A stretch of DNA of 64,000 bases from Bradyrhizobium canariense. GTDB lineage: Bacteria > Pseudomonadota > Alphaproteobacteria > Rhizobiales > Xanthobacteraceae. Positions within the stretch are counted from its first letter, which is position 1. Every line of letters starts with the position of its first letter. The stretch lies in assembly GCF_018130465.1 (NCBI RefSeq), contig NZ_JAFCKJ010000010.1, forward strand, positions 124,001 to 188,000, given 5' to 3'. This document shows positions 52,683 through 61,476 of this stretch, one piece after another. The position numbers and the translations under genes were made by a program. The notes under the pieces are model-generated. The model worked only from the letters and a program-made list of their open reading frames with translations. It searched no databases and was not told the DNA's origin.

Positions 52683-53437
52683 GCCGCGCGCTAGCCTCCC
52701 CCTCGCTCGCCGTCCAGCGCTGTATTCTGGGCGCTGTCCTCCTGATCGCGTGCTGGGAAGGTGCGGCGCGCGGTCTCCATCTGCCGGCCTATGTTCTTCC
52801 AGCCGTCAGCGACATCCTCGTCGGCCTCTGGTCCAAGCGTGCAATCCTCATTGATGCTGCCGGCTACACCCTGCTCGAAGCAGTGGTCGGCTACGGGCTT
52901 GGCTGCCTAATCGGGATCGGCCTTGCCGTCGCCATCGCCCTGGTGCCGGCGTTGCGCAGCGCGATCCTGCCGCTTGCGACCGCGATCAATTCAGTCCCCG
53001 TGGTCGGCTATTCACCGCTGATCCTGCTCTGGTTCGGCATCGGCGTCAGCTCGAAGATCGTGATGGTGGCAATGGCGGTGAGCTTCACTGTCCTGCTGTC
53101 GATGCTGGCGGGGCTTGACCGTGTCGATCGCCGGGCCGTCGATCTCATGAAGAGTTTTGGCGCAAGCCGCTTCGGCGTGCTGTGGCGCCTGCGCCTGCCG
53201 ACCGCCCTGCCGCTGCTGCTCGCCGGCATGCGCGTCTCCACGGTGCGCAGCGTGATCGTGGCGATCGTCACCGAAATGCTCGGCGCCCAGGGCGGTCTCG
53301 GCTGGGTGATCTACCAGGCCGTGCTTCAGATCGACTTCGTCCAGGTGTGGTCGGCGATCTTTGTCGCGTCCGCGGCGAGCCTCGCCTTCTTCGGCCTGAT
53401 CGGTTTCCTCGAACGCAAAATCCTGTTCTGGACGTGA
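52679..53437 (+). CDS. NitT/TauT-type ABC permease 2
   Basis: A 252-residue inner-membrane protein. The EAA-type loop is VDLMKSFGASRFGVLWRLRL, followed by PTALPLLLAGMRVSTVRSVI. It begins at ATG 52679 overlapping the previous stop (ATGA); the frame before that point is a shadow of permease 1. Two different permeases are needed for this importer, as in ThiX-type and hydroxymethylpyrimidine transporters. Confidence 0.92.
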   Translation: MSRALASPSLAVQRCILGAVLLIACWEGAARGLHLPAYVLPAVSDILVGLWSKRAILIDAAGYTLLEAVVGYGLGCLIGIGLAVAIALVPALRSAILPLATAINSVPVVGYSPLILLWFGIGVSSKIVMVAMAVSFTVLLSMLAGLDRVDRRAVDLMKSFGASRFGVLWRLRLPTALPLLLAGMRVSTVRSVIVAIVTEMLGAQGGLGWVIYQAVLQIDFVQVWSAIFVASAASLAFFGLIGFLERKILFWT

Positions 53438-53453
53438 CGCCAGGAAAAACACC

Positions 53454-54758
53454 ATGAAACGACAGATGCATCTCGGCCTGTTCATCCTCGGGACCGGCAG
53501 CCACGTCGCGGGCTGGCGCTATCCCGGCGCGGTCGACAGCTTTCAGGACTTTGCCGCGATCCAGGAGATCGGCCGCACCGCCGAGCGCGGCAAGTTCGAC
53601 TTGATCTTCATGGGCGACAATCTCTACGCCGATGCCGCCGCCCATCCCTCCTACACGCTGCGGCTCGAGCCGCTGACCATGCTGGCCGCGCTCGCGACCT
53701 CGACTAGCCATATCGGCCTCGGCGCCACCGTCTCCACCACGTACAGCGACCCGTTCTCGGTCGCGCGCGTCTTTGCCTCGCTCGATCACATCTCCAAGGG
53801 CCGAGCTGCGTGGAATGCGGTGACGACGGCCAATCCGGCGACGGCGGCGAATTTCGGCACCACCCATCCCGACCACGCCCACCGCTACGAGATGGCCGGC
53901 GAGTTCCTGGACGTGGTCAAAGGCCTGTGGGATGGCTGGGCGGACGATGCCATCGTCGCCGACCGCACTGGCGGTCTCTACATCGATCCGGCGAAGCTGC
54001 GCGCGATCGACCATGACGGCGCGTTCTTCAAGGTGAAGGGCCCGCTCAATATCGGCCGCAGCCCGCAAGGCCGCCCCGTCGTGCTGCAAGCCGGCGGCTC
54101 CGAAGCCGGGCAAGCGCTCGCCGCGCGCACGTCCGATATTGTGTTCTCCGTGGTGCAGGACATCGACGAGGCCAAGGCCGGCTATGCTTCGCTGAAAACA
54201 CGGCTGCCGGCATTTGGCCGCAAGGCCGAGGACGTTACAGTGTTGCCGGGCGTGATGCCCGTGGTCGGTCGCACCGACAAGGAGGCGTTCGAGAAGCTCA
54301 ACGTCCTCCAGAGTTTTGTCAGCGGCAGCAATGCGCTGGCGATCCTGTCAGACCGCTTCGGCCGGGACATGTCGGCCTACGATCTCGACGGGCCGATCCC
54401 GGACATCGCACCATCAGACAGCTATCACAGCTTCGCCAGCGTCATGCTCGCCAAGGGCCGCCGCGAGAACATGACGCTGCGCGATCTCTACAATCTCACT
54501 GCCGCCGCCCGCGGCCATTGGGTGCTGTGCGGCTCGGCCGAGCGTATCGCCGACACGCTCCAGCTCTGGTTCGAAGAGCACGCCGCCGACGGCTTCAACG
54601 TCATGCCGCCGTATTTCCACGAAGGCTTTGAGGATTTCGTCGAGCTCGTCGTGCCGATCTTGCAGGAGCGCGGCCTGTTCCGCGCGGATTATGAGGGAAC
54701 GACGTTGCGCGATCATCTCGGCCTCGCGCGACCGGCCAATCCGTTCTTCGACACTTAG
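53454..54758 (+). CDS. NtaA/SnaA/DszA-family flavin-dependent monooxygenase
   Basis: A 434-residue LLM enzyme of the NtaA/SnaA/DszA clade: MHLGLFILGTGSHVAGWRYP, FDLIFMGDNLYADAAAHPSY, STTYSDPFSVARVFASLDHI, GRAAWNAVTTANPATAANFG, then GRPVVLQAGGSEAGQALAAR. The family oxidises nitrilotriacetate, sulfones or other heteroatom compounds using external FMNH2. No intact flavin reductase is next to it; the nearest is at 42707. The stop overlaps the convergent lyase gene stop by 4 bases (TTAG). Confidence 0.94.
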   Translation: MKRQMHLGLFILGTGSHVAGWRYPGAVDSFQDFAAIQEIGRTAERGKFDLIFMGDNLYADAAAHPSYTLRLEPLTMLAALATSTSHIGLGATVSTTYSDPFSVARVFASLDHISKGRAAWNAVTTANPATAANFGTTHPDHAHRYEMAGEFLDVVKGLWDGWADDAIVADRTGGLYIDPAKLRAIDHDGAFFKVKGPLNIGRSPQGRPVVLQAGGSEAGQALAARTSDIVFSVVQDIDEAKAGYASLKTRLPAFGRKAEDVTVLPGVMPVVGRTDKEAFEKLNVLQSFVSGSNALAILSDRFGRDMSAYDLDGPIPDIAPSDSYHSFASVMLAKGRRENMTLRDLYNLTAAARGHWVLCGSAERIADTLQLWFEEHAADGFNVMPPYFHEGFEDFVELVVPILQERGLFRADYEGTTLRDHLGLARPANPFFDT

Positions 54759-55699
54759 AGTGCGCCGGCGATCAGCAGCGCCTGTTCGAGCGCCTGCAAC
54801 TCGCCCCGCGTCGCCGGCGGTTGCGGAGGCCGTACCGCGTCGCATGAGAGACGCCCGAGCAATTTCAGACAGGCCTTGAGCCGCACCGTCGCCCGTCCTC
54901 CGGGCGCATCGCGATAGATCGCGACCGCCAGCGGATAAAGCTTCTCGTGCGCCGCGCGCGCCCGCGCCCAATCGCCGGCGTCGGCCGCAGTCCAGAGGCT
55001 GACGACGAGTTCCGGCACCACGCAGGCAAGGCTGACTTGGCTGCCGGCCGAGCCGACGATATAGCTCGTCAGCAGATGTTCGTCGCCGGAGCCGAGCATG
55101 ACGAACTCCGGACGCAGCCTGTGAATCAGCCGCAGATTCTGCTCGTACGTCGCAACCTCCCAGCTGCCCTCCTTGATCGCGACGAAGCGAGGATCGGCGA
55201 CGAGACGCTCCAGCAGCGGCGGCGCATAGGCCATGGCGCCCGCACCGACGGGCGCGGCGTAGAGCATCAACGGCGCAGTCGTGGCATCTCGGACATGGCG
55301 ATGATGTGCGATGACACAGTCGTCGGCGTGGCCGAGCGCCCAGCTGTTGGGAGGGAACACCAGGAGCCCGTCCGCACCGGCCTGCTCAAGCGCGGCCGCC
55401 TCGCGCGCAGCTTCCAGGCTGGATTCGTGATTGACGCCGGAGACGATCAGGCAGTCCTTCGGCGCGTGCTCACGCGCGAGCTCCACCACGCGCCGCTTCT
55501 CGGCCAGCGACAGCACGAAGTTTTCGCCGGCATGGCCGTTGACCAATAGCCCGTTGATGCCGGGCGCGGACGTGACCGAAGCGAGATGCGCCGCGAGCTT
55601 CGCCTCGTCGATCGCAAAGTCAGGCGTCATCGGCACGATCGTGGCGGCATGAATGCCGCGCAGGCGGTCGCTGAATGTCCGCATCCCGGCTGACATCAC
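54755..55699 (-). CDS. Dihydrodipicolinate-synthase-family lyase, copy 1
   Basis: A 314-residue TIM-barrel aldolase. The Schiff-base Lys is in RFVAIKEGSWEVATYEQNLR and the proton-relay Tyr in APLMLYAAPVGAGAMA. In place of the usual G-T-T-G-E loop it has NGLLVNGHAGENFVLSLAEK, a variant shared with copy 2 (58511) but not copy 3 (62670). It is not expected to make lysine; related enzymes act on 2-keto acids. The last gene of the eleven-gene operon. Confidence 0.9.
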   Translation of the reverse strand: MMSAGMRTFSDRLRGIHAATIVPMTPDFAIDEAKLAAHLASVTSAPGINGLLVNGHAGENFVLSLAEKRRVVELAREHAPKDCLIVSGVNHESSLEAAREAAALEQAGADGLLVFPPNSWALGHADDCVIAHHRHVRDATTAPLMLYAAPVGAGAMAYAPPLLERLVADPRFVAIKEGSWEVATYEQNLRLIHRLRPEFVMLGSGDEHLLTSYIVGSAGSQVSLACVVPELVVSLWTAADAGDWARARAAHEKLYPLAVAIYRDAPGGRATVRLKACLKLLGRLSCDAVRPPQPPATRGELQALEQALLIAGAL

Positions 55700-56500
55700 C
55701 TAGTGAATGATCTGGTCGAGAAACGTCCTGGCACGCTCGGACTTCGGATTCTTGAAGAACTCCTCCGGCGCAGCCTGCTCGACCGCCTTCCCCTCGTTCA
55801 TGAACACGATGCGGTCGGCGACCTCGCGGGCAAAGCCCATCTCGTGCGTCACGCACAGCATGGTCATGCCCTCTTCCGCGAGCTTCTTCATGGTCTCCAG
55901 CACTTCCTTGACCATTTCGGGGTCGAGCGCCGAGGTCGGCTCGTCGAACAGCATGATCTTCGGCCGCATGCAGAGCGCGCGGGCGATGGCCACACGCTGC
56001 TGCTGGCCGCCGGAGAGCTGCCCAGGGAATTTTTCGGCCTGGTCCGGAATCCGGACCTTGGTGAGGAAATGCATAGCGAGGTCCTTTGCCTCCGCCCGCG
56101 ACATGCTGCTCACGGTCATTGGCGCCAGGACACAGTTCTCGAGCACCGTCATGTGCGGAAACAGATTAAAACTCTGGAACACCATGCCGGTGTCGCGCCT
56201 GACCGCATCGATGTTCTTGCGCTGGTGGTCGAGCTCGATGCCGTTGACGTAGATCAGGCCTTCGTCGTGCTTCTCGATATGGTTGATGCAGCGGATGAGC
56301 GTCGACTTTCCCGAGCCGGAGGGACCGCAGACCACGATCTTCTCGCCCTTGGCAACCTTGAGATCGACCTCGTTCAACGCGGTGAAGTCGCCATAGTGCT
56401 TGTAGACGGCTTCCATGCGAACCGCAGGCACCTCGCGCAATTGCGGCTGCGCCATTGTGCCTTCGGCAGCACTAGCCGTATTCATCGATATCTCGCTCAT
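55700..56500 (-). CDS. Polar-amino-acid-type ABC transporter ATPase (GlnQ/HisP-like)
   Basis: A 266-residue ATPase: Walker [22 protein letters not shown]-loop [20 protein letters not shown], signature [20 protein letters not shown], Walker [22 protein letters not shown]-loop [19 protein letters not shown]. Start 56500 ([10 protein letters not shown]) is coupled to the permease stop (ATGA). Together with the two genes upstream it forms a complete importer of the polar amino acid group. Confidence 0.94.
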   Translation of the reverse strand: MSEISMNTASAAEGTMAQPQLREVPAVRMEAVYKHYGDFTALNEVDLKVAKGEKIVVCGPSGSGKSTLIRCINHIEKHDEGLIYVNGIELDHQRKNIDAVRRDTGMVFQSFNLFPHMTVLENCVLAPMTVSSMSRAEAKDLAMHFLTKVRIPDQAEKFPGQLSGGQQQRVAIARALCMRPKIMLFDEPTSALDPEMVKEVLETMKKLAEEGMTMLCVTHEMGFAREVADRIVFMNEGKAVEQAAPEEFFKNPKSERARTFLDQIIH

Positions 56501-57228
56501 GCGCGGGCCTCCACGTTCGCTTGCGCAACTGGCGCCCTTGCCGCGACCCGCCTGGATTTCGCGGCGCTCGACCGACCAAAATGCTTCTCCAGCCGGCGCT
56601 GAACCGCATCCCAGACCGAGGTGAGGATCAGGTAATATGCCGTTGCGGCCGCATAAACTTCGAGAATCTGGAAGTGTTCCTGCATCAGCATATCGCTGCG
56701 CCGCATCAGCTCCTCGACCGAGATCACCGACGCGAGCGAGGTTGCCTTCAGCAGTGAATTGATGGAGTTGCCGAGCGGCGGAATCATCAGCCGGAACGCC
56801 TGCGGCAAGGTCACACGGTGGAACGTGACCCAGGGCGACAGGCTGAGCGCCCAGGCGGCTTCGCGCTGCCCCGCCGATACGGCCATGAAGCCGCTGCGCA
56901 CGATCTCGGCGAGATAGGCCGCCTCGTTGAGGATCAGGCCGACCAGCGCGCAAGTGATCACCGAGAACTTGATCCCCAACTGCGGCAATCCGCTATAGAT
57001 CACCACGAGCTGGATGAGCAGCGGCGTGCCACGGAAGAACCAGACGTAGAGCCGCGAGAATCCTGACAGCACCGGGTTGGACGACATGCGCATCAACGCG
57101 ATGCCCATGCCGAGAATCAATCCGCCTACGACGGCCGCCACTGTCAGTCCGATGGTGACGAGCACCCCCTTCATCAGGAAGTAATTGAAGAAGTAGTTGA
57201 CGGCGGCCGTCGGACTGAAATGGCTCAT
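56497..57228 (-). CDS. Polar-amino-acid-type ABC permease (HisM/GlnP-like)
   Basis: A 243-residue permease with five helices and the HEQ-family pattern: LYVWFFRGTPLLIQLVVIYS, LILNEAAYLAEIVRSGFMAV, then GQREAAWALSLSPWVTFHRV and TLPQAFRLMIPPLGNSINSL. One permease gene only, so it should form a homodimer. The C-terminal 30 residues are Arg/Ala-rich. Confidence 0.94.
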   Translation of the reverse strand: MSHFSPTAAVNYFFNYFLMKGVLVTIGLTVAAVVGGLILGMGIALMRMSSNPVLSGFSRLYVWFFRGTPLLIQLVVIYSGLPQLGIKFSVITCALVGLILNEAAYLAEIVRSGFMAVSAGQREAAWALSLSPWVTFHRVTLPQAFRLMIPPLGNSINSLLKATSLASVISVEELMRRSDMLMQEHFQILEVYAAATAYYLILTSVWDAVQRRLEKHFGRSSAAKSRRVAARAPVAQANVEARA

Positions 57229-57245
57229 CGGCTCGTCTCCTTATC

Positions 57246-58082
57246 TCAGGCCGGACCGGGGCCGGCGATCGCAAGCGGCTGATCAGCCGGCATGCCGGTC
57301 AGGCCGAACTTGTCGAACAGCGCCTGGTAGCTGCCATCAGCACGCATCGCGTTCAGCGCCTTGACGATGGCATCCACCACCGTCTTGTTGCGGAAGCCGA
57401 GCGTGGTACGCGCCGTGCCAAGACCGCTCAGCACTTCCTTGACGCGACCGCGGCCAACAAGATCGCGCGCCACGCTGTCGACGAGGAGCGCATTGTCGAC
57501 TTGCCCCGCGAGCAGCGCGCTCACGACGTTGGTCGCTGTCGGGAACGTGCGCATCTCGACGGCAGGACCGCCCTTCGCTACATTCGCATCGCTGAGCTTC
57601 TTGAGCCAATTCATCTGGTAGGTGCTGACCTCGACAGCGGACGTTTTTCCGATCAAGTCATTTTCGGTAGCAATTTTTATGCCGCTATCGGGCGCAACCA
57701 CGACCGAAATGGCCTGAATGGCATACGGCACCATGTACATGAGCTTCGATCGTTCCTCGGTCCAGAACATGCCGGTGTCGATGCCATCGATGCGGCCCGC
57801 GTTCATGGCCGGGATCATCGCAGGAAAATCCATCCGGACGAGTTCGACCGGAAGACACAACCGTTTGCCGAGCTCGGCGGCGAGTTCCACGTTGAGGCCC
57901 TGCAACTGGCCGTCCTTGTCGACGAACTGCTGCGGCGGATTGGTCGGGTTGATGGAGAGCTGCAACTTGCCGGGCGCAATCAGATTGTCGTCGGTGATCG
58001 CGGGCGCGCAGGCGGCATGCGCTGCCGCGGATGCGAGAACGAGTGCCGCAGCGGCACCCAAGCGAAGCAGTGTCGAGAGCAT
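57246..58082 (-). CDS. Family 3 ABC substrate-binding protein
   Basis: A 278-residue periplasmic receptor. The signal peptide is MLSTLLRLGAAAALVLASAA, cleaved near AHA; the mature chain has LQLSINPTNPPQQFVDKDGQ, LQGLNVELAAELGKRLCLPV and VRMDFPAMIPAMNAGRIDGI, the SBP_bac_3 signature. GGAGGT lies 5 bases before ATG 58082. It binds the ligand for the permease and ATPase genes next to it; amino acid-like or opine-like ligands are usual, but this operon suggests a carboxylic acid. Confidence 0.93.
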   Translation of the reverse strand: MLSTLLRLGAAAALVLASAAAHAACAPAITDDNLIAPGKLQLSINPTNPPQQFVDKDGQLQGLNVELAAELGKRLCLPVELVRMDFPAMIPAMNAGRIDGIDTGMFWTEERSKLMYMVPYAIQAISVVVAPDSGIKIATENDLIGKTSAVEVSTYQMNWLKKLSDANVAKGGPAVEMRTFPTATNVVSALLAGQVDNALLVDSVARDLVGRGRVKEVLSGLGTARTTLGFRNKTVVDAIVKALNAMRADGSYQALFDKFGLTGMPADQPLAIAGPGPA

Positions 58083-58196
58083 GTGATACCTCCAATAAGA
58101 CGCCAATAACCAGTCCCTCGTCCGGGATTCCTCTCTATGTTCTTGGATACGGCCGGCCGGATCTCACGACACGACAGGCAGCATCGTCTTCATCCC

Positions 58197-58499
58197 TCAG
58201 GCCGGTCCCGACATCGGCTTGAGCTGGATGCGCATGAAATTCCTCACCAGGGATTCGAACGGACCGAAGCCCTTCACCTTCAGGAATTGCGGCGTTTCGA
58301 ACGCCCATCGTCCCGCGACCTCGTACATGGCCGCGTATTTCGGGCCGTCGCCGATCGAGACGAAGCGCTTTGCGGAGAGCCAGCCGGGACAGGCGAGCAG
58401 ATCGGGAAAATGCCTCTGCTCGTACCAGGCGTTGAACGCAGCTTCGTGCTCGGGATCGATATCGATCCGCACGATGTGGACGAAGGCTTCGTCAGTCAT
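58197..58499 (-). CDS. EthD/ABM-like small dimeric alpha-beta-barrel protein
   Basis: A 100-residue protein: VHIVRIDIDPEHEAAFNAWY followed by EQRHFPDLLACPGWLSAKRF and a GPKYAAMYEVAGRWAFETPQ stretch. This is the ferredoxin-like fold of small mono-oxygenase/EthD-type proteins, often needed for ring-hydroxylating or dehydrogenating steps though catalysis is rarely known. Start 58499 (MTDEAF) is chosen because upstream codons are Arg-rich and GAGGGGCGAACCC precedes it. Confidence 0.75.
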   Translation of the reverse strand: MTDEAFVHIVRIDIDPEHEAAFNAWYEQRHFPDLLACPGWLSAKRFVSIGDGPKYAAMYEVAGRWAFETPQFLKVKGFGPFESLVRNFMRIQLKPMSGPA

Positions 58500-58510
58500 G
58501 GGTTCGCCCC

Positions 58511-59464
58511 TCACGCAAGACGAATATCGCCCGCCGCGCGCGCCGCGCCGACGGTCGTTGCAATGGCGTCGCACAGCGCAGGCAGGACCGGCAGCAGCGG
58601 CGGCCGCGGATCCGCGTTACGGATCAGGCCGAGAGCCTTGAGCCCGACCTTCATGCGCGTATGCATGTCCATGATCGGCGCGGGTCCATAGACCGCCCGG
58701 ACGACCGGATAGAGCCGTTCGTTGACGGCGCGCATCGCCTTGAGATCGTCGGCGAGCGAGGCCTGCCACAGCGCGACGAATAGATCCGGCGCGAGACTGA
58801 CGAGACCCGAAAGAATGCCGTCGCCGCCAACGGCCAGCTGCGGCAGGAACCAGTTGAAGTTAGACGGCAGGATCGCGACGGAGGGATCGGCCTGCTTCAC
58901 CGCCCGACGGTTCTCGTCGTAGGCCAGCATGGTGTCGCTACCTTCCTTGATCGCGATGACACTATCGAGGGCCGCAATCTTCGCCAGCGTCTCCGGTGAA
59001 AAGCCAAATCCGGACGCCAGCGGATACTGGAAGATCGACACGGGAATCCCGATGGCAGAGCTGACCGCCTGCACGAAGGCCACTGGCGCGTGCGAGGTCG
59101 CAGATGCGCCGCCGCCGAGCGGCGCGGGCGGGAACAACACCGCGCAATCAGCGCCGGCTGCTTCCGCGAGCTGCGCCTGATGGATCGCTTCCGCGGTGGA
59201 ATGCGCGATGATGCCTGAAAGCAGCGGTTTGCCGCCGATTTGCCCACGCGTCCGCTCGATCACCGCCTGCCGTTCGTCGTCCGAGAGCGATCCGCCCTCG
59301 CCAGCATGTCCGTTGACGAACACCGCCGCGATCCCGCCCGGACAGGCGCAATAGTCGAGCACGCGGGCATAACCGTCCCAATCGATCGAGCTGTCATCCC
59401 TGAAGGGTAGTACGGTCGCGACCGTGACGCCGCGCAAGTCGGGTGTCTTCATCGGCTTGCTCAT
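58511..59464 (-). CDS. Dihydrodipicolinate-synthase-family lyase, copy 2
   Basis: A 317-residue lyase. The Lys is in SVIAIKEGSDTMLAYDENRR, the Tyr in PVSIFQYPLASGFGFSPETL, and the loop reads AAVFVNGHAGEGGSLSDDER, i.e. N-G-H-A-G-E as in copy 1. The two copies are thus a distinct subgroup. Its ATG overlaps the MaoC-type gene stop (ATGA). Confidence 0.9.
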   Translation of the reverse strand: MSKPMKTPDLRGVTVATVLPFRDDSSIDWDGYARVLDYCACPGGIAAVFVNGHAGEGGSLSDDERQAVIERTRGQIGGKPLLSGIIAHSTAEAIHQAQLAEAAGADCAVLFPPAPLGGGASATSHAPVAFVQAVSSAIGIPVSIFQYPLASGFGFSPETLAKIAALDSVIAIKEGSDTMLAYDENRRAVKQADPSVAILPSNFNWFLPQLAVGGDGILSGLVSLAPDLFVALWQASLADDLKAMRAVNERLYPVVRAVYGPAPIMDMHTRMKVGLKALGLIRNADPRPPLLPVLPALCDAIATTVGAARAAGDIRLA

Positions 59465-59892
59465 GACGGTTTCCGCCGCGGAAATTTCAGGCTCGCCCGC
59501 GCCTTCAGCACCTCAAGGCCGCCCTCGTTGCGGGCGCTTGCCTCCCAGATGATGGTGCGGGTCTCGTCGTGCTGCTCGGCGATCCAGACGTCGAAGGTAA
59601 GCGTGTCGCCATAGAAGACCGGGCCGGTGAACCAGAACCGATCCTCCACCGACACGCCGATCGTGCCGACCAGCTCGCTGGTGAGGACGCTGGTGCAGAG
59701 ACCCGCGACCATGATGCCCGGCGCGAGCCTGCGGCCGAAGCGCGTCGCGCCCGCATAGACCTCGTCGACGTGGACGGGGCCGAAATCGCCGGTCGCGGCG
59801 ATGTAGAGCGCGCCATCCGCCTCGGTGATGGTCTTGCTAAGGCTGACCCTGTCGTTCACCTTGAGATCGTCGAAGGACTTTGGCTCGTACAT
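59461..59892 (-). CDS. MaoC-like hydratase (hot-dog fold), active-type
   Basis: A 143-residue hot-dog protein. The catalytic Asp/His pair of R-specific enoyl-CoA hydratases is seen in YIAATGDFGPVHVDEVYAGA, followed by RRLAPGIMVAGLCTSVLTSE. It should hydrate a 2-enoyl-CoA made by the adjacent acyl-CoA dehydrogenase. Separated by only 3 bases from the next hot-dog gene. Confidence 0.92.
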   Translation of the reverse strand: MYEPKSFDDLKVNDRVSLSKTITEADGALYIAATGDFGPVHVDEVYAGATRFGRRLAPGIMVAGLCTSVLTSELVGTIGVSVEDRFWFTGPVFYGDTLTFDVWIAEQHDETRTIIWEASARNEGGLEVLKARASLKFPRRKPS

Positions 59893-59895
59893 CGC

Positions 59896-60303
59896 TCAGC
59901 CCTTCGCGAAGGGAACCAGCGTCGCGGTGCCGTCCACCGCGGTGACGCCTGATGGAGACAGTGTGCAGGTGACCCGGCAGACCGCGTCATCGCCGGCAAC
60001 CGAGACGATCTCGGCCCTGGCCTCGACGGAATCCCCGACGATCACCGGCGCCGCAAAATTCAGCGCGATGCTGCCGATCCGCCGCGTCGGCCCGCCGAGC
60101 TGGCTGAGGCAGGTGGTGGCAAGGCCGCCGACCGCGAGCTCGAAGGCGACCATGTTGGAGGCGCCGGCCTTTTTGGCACGGACGGCATCGACATAGAGAC
60201 CGCCGAGATTGCCGCTGATGCCGGTGAACATCGCCTGCTCGGCGACCGTCATGGTCTTGCGGAAGGCGAAGGCCGCGCCGGGCTTGAGAGGTGCGTGAGA
60301 CAT
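59896..60303 (-). CDS. Hot-dog protein lacking the MaoC catalytic pair
   Basis: A 135-residue hot-dog protein. At the position of the Asp/His pair it has FTGISGNLGGLYVDAVRAKK, so Asp is Asn-Leu and His is Tyr; the rest (GLATTCLSQLGGPTRRIGSI and VIVGDSVEARAEIVSV) keeps the fold. It is probably a structural partner of the MaoC-like protein or a thioesterase-like binder. Confidence 0.85.
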   Translation of the reverse strand: MSHAPLKPGAAFAFRKTMTVAEQAMFTGISGNLGGLYVDAVRAKKAGASNMVAFELAVGGLATTCLSQLGGPTRRIGSIALNFAAPVIVGDSVEARAEIVSVAGDDAVCRVTCTLSPSGVTAVDGTATLVPFAKG

Positions 60304-60312
60304 GAAGCGTTC

Positions 60313-61476
60313 CTAGAGCTGCAAGCCGTTCTTTATGGTGCTGCGCGCAACCAGCATGCGGTGGATTTCGGAGGTGCCGTCATAGATGCGGGTGACGCGG
60401 GCGTCGCGATACATGCGCTCCAGCGGCAGGTCCTTGCTGAAACCCATGCCGCCGAACACCTGGATGGCGCGATCGACGACGCGGCCCTGCATCTCGGAGG
60501 CCGCGACCTTGATCATCGAGACCTTGTCGCGCGCATCCCTGCCCTGGTCGATGTCCCAGGCGGCGTTCATCACCATCATCTTGACGCCGAAGATTTCGGT
60601 GGCGGAATCGGCAATCAGCTTCTGCACCATCTGGAAGTCACCGATCAGCTGGCCGAACTGGCGCCGCTCTCCGGCGTGCTTGCGCATCATCTCGAGCGCA
60701 CGCTGCGCCATGCCGACGGCCCGGGCACCGATATGGGCGAGGCGGATCTGGAGCACGCTCTGCATGATCAGCTTGAAGCCGCCGCCGACCTCGCCGAGCA
60801 CGGCCGCCTTCGGAATGCGGCAATGCTCGAAGCTCAGCTCGGCATGGCCATAGCCACGATGGCCCATCATCGGCTGGGTGCGCGCGACCTTGAAGCCGGG
60901 CGTGCCGCGATCGACCAGGAACAGCGTGATGCCGCCGCGCGCGCGCTTCTCCTTGTCGGTCAGCGCCATCAGGATCACGTAGTCGGCGATGTCGCCGTCG
61001 CTGATGAAATGCTTGGTGCCGTTGAGCACCCAATTGTCGCCATCGAGATGAGCCGTGGTGCTGATCGATGCGGCGTCGGAACCGGCGCCCGGCTCGGTGA
61101 TCGCCATGGCGCAGATCTTGTCGCCTTTCACCGTGGGCAGCAGATAGCGATCGGCCTGCTCGCCCTTGCAGGCCATCAGCATCGGATAGACCTGGCCGAA
61201 CACGCGCCGGATCAGCGCATCGGAGGTCTTGCCGAACTCTTCCTCGACGAGGCAATGCTCGATGCAGGACAGCCCGCCGCCGCCAACGTCGGCCGGCATG
61301 TTCATCGCATAGAGGCCGAGCTTCTGCGCCTTGGCCTTGGTGACCGCCAGCGCGTCGGCCGGCACCGTGGCCGTCCGCTCGACCTCGTCTTCCAGCGGTT
61401 GCACCTCCGTTTCGACGAAGCGGCGGACGGTGTCGACCAGGAGGCGCGTCTCCTCAGGGATTGAGAAGTCGATCAT
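60313..61476 (-). CDS. Acyl-CoA dehydrogenase
   Basis: A 387-residue ACAD: VGGGGLSCIEHCLVEEEFGK, MAITEPGAGSDAASISTTAH, WVLNGTKHFISDGDIADYVI and the C-terminal AIQVFGGMGFSKDLPLERMY, then IYDGTSEIHRMLVARSTIKN. The MCAD Glu is Asp here, as in a few subgroups that use another base. It overlaps the CaiB start (ATGA) and would convert the CoA ester to an enoyl-CoA. Confidence 0.94.
   Translation of the reverse strand: MIDFSIPEETRLLVDTVRRFVETEVQPLEDEVERTATVPADALAVTKAKAQKLGLYAMNMPADVGGGGLSCIEHCLVEEEFGKTSDALIRRVFGQVYPMLMACKGEQADRYLLPTVKGDKICAMAITEPGAGSDAASISTTAHLDGDNWVLNGTKHFISDGDIADYVILMALTDKEKRARGGITLFLVDRGTPGFKVARTQPMMGHRGYGHAELSFEHCRIPKAAVLGEVGGGFKLIMQSVLQIRLAHIGARAVGMAQRALEMMRKHAGERRQFGQLIGDFQMVQKLIADSATEIFGVKMMVMNAAWDIDQGRDARDKVSMIKVAASEMQGRVVDRAIQVFGGMGFSKDLPLERMYRDARVTRIYDGTSEIHRMLVARSTIKNGLQL

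Noticed and set aside
58237-58262. tRNA T-loop-like GGATTCGAACGG
   Set aside because: Lies in the coding frame of the EthD-like gene and no cloverleaf can be built around it.
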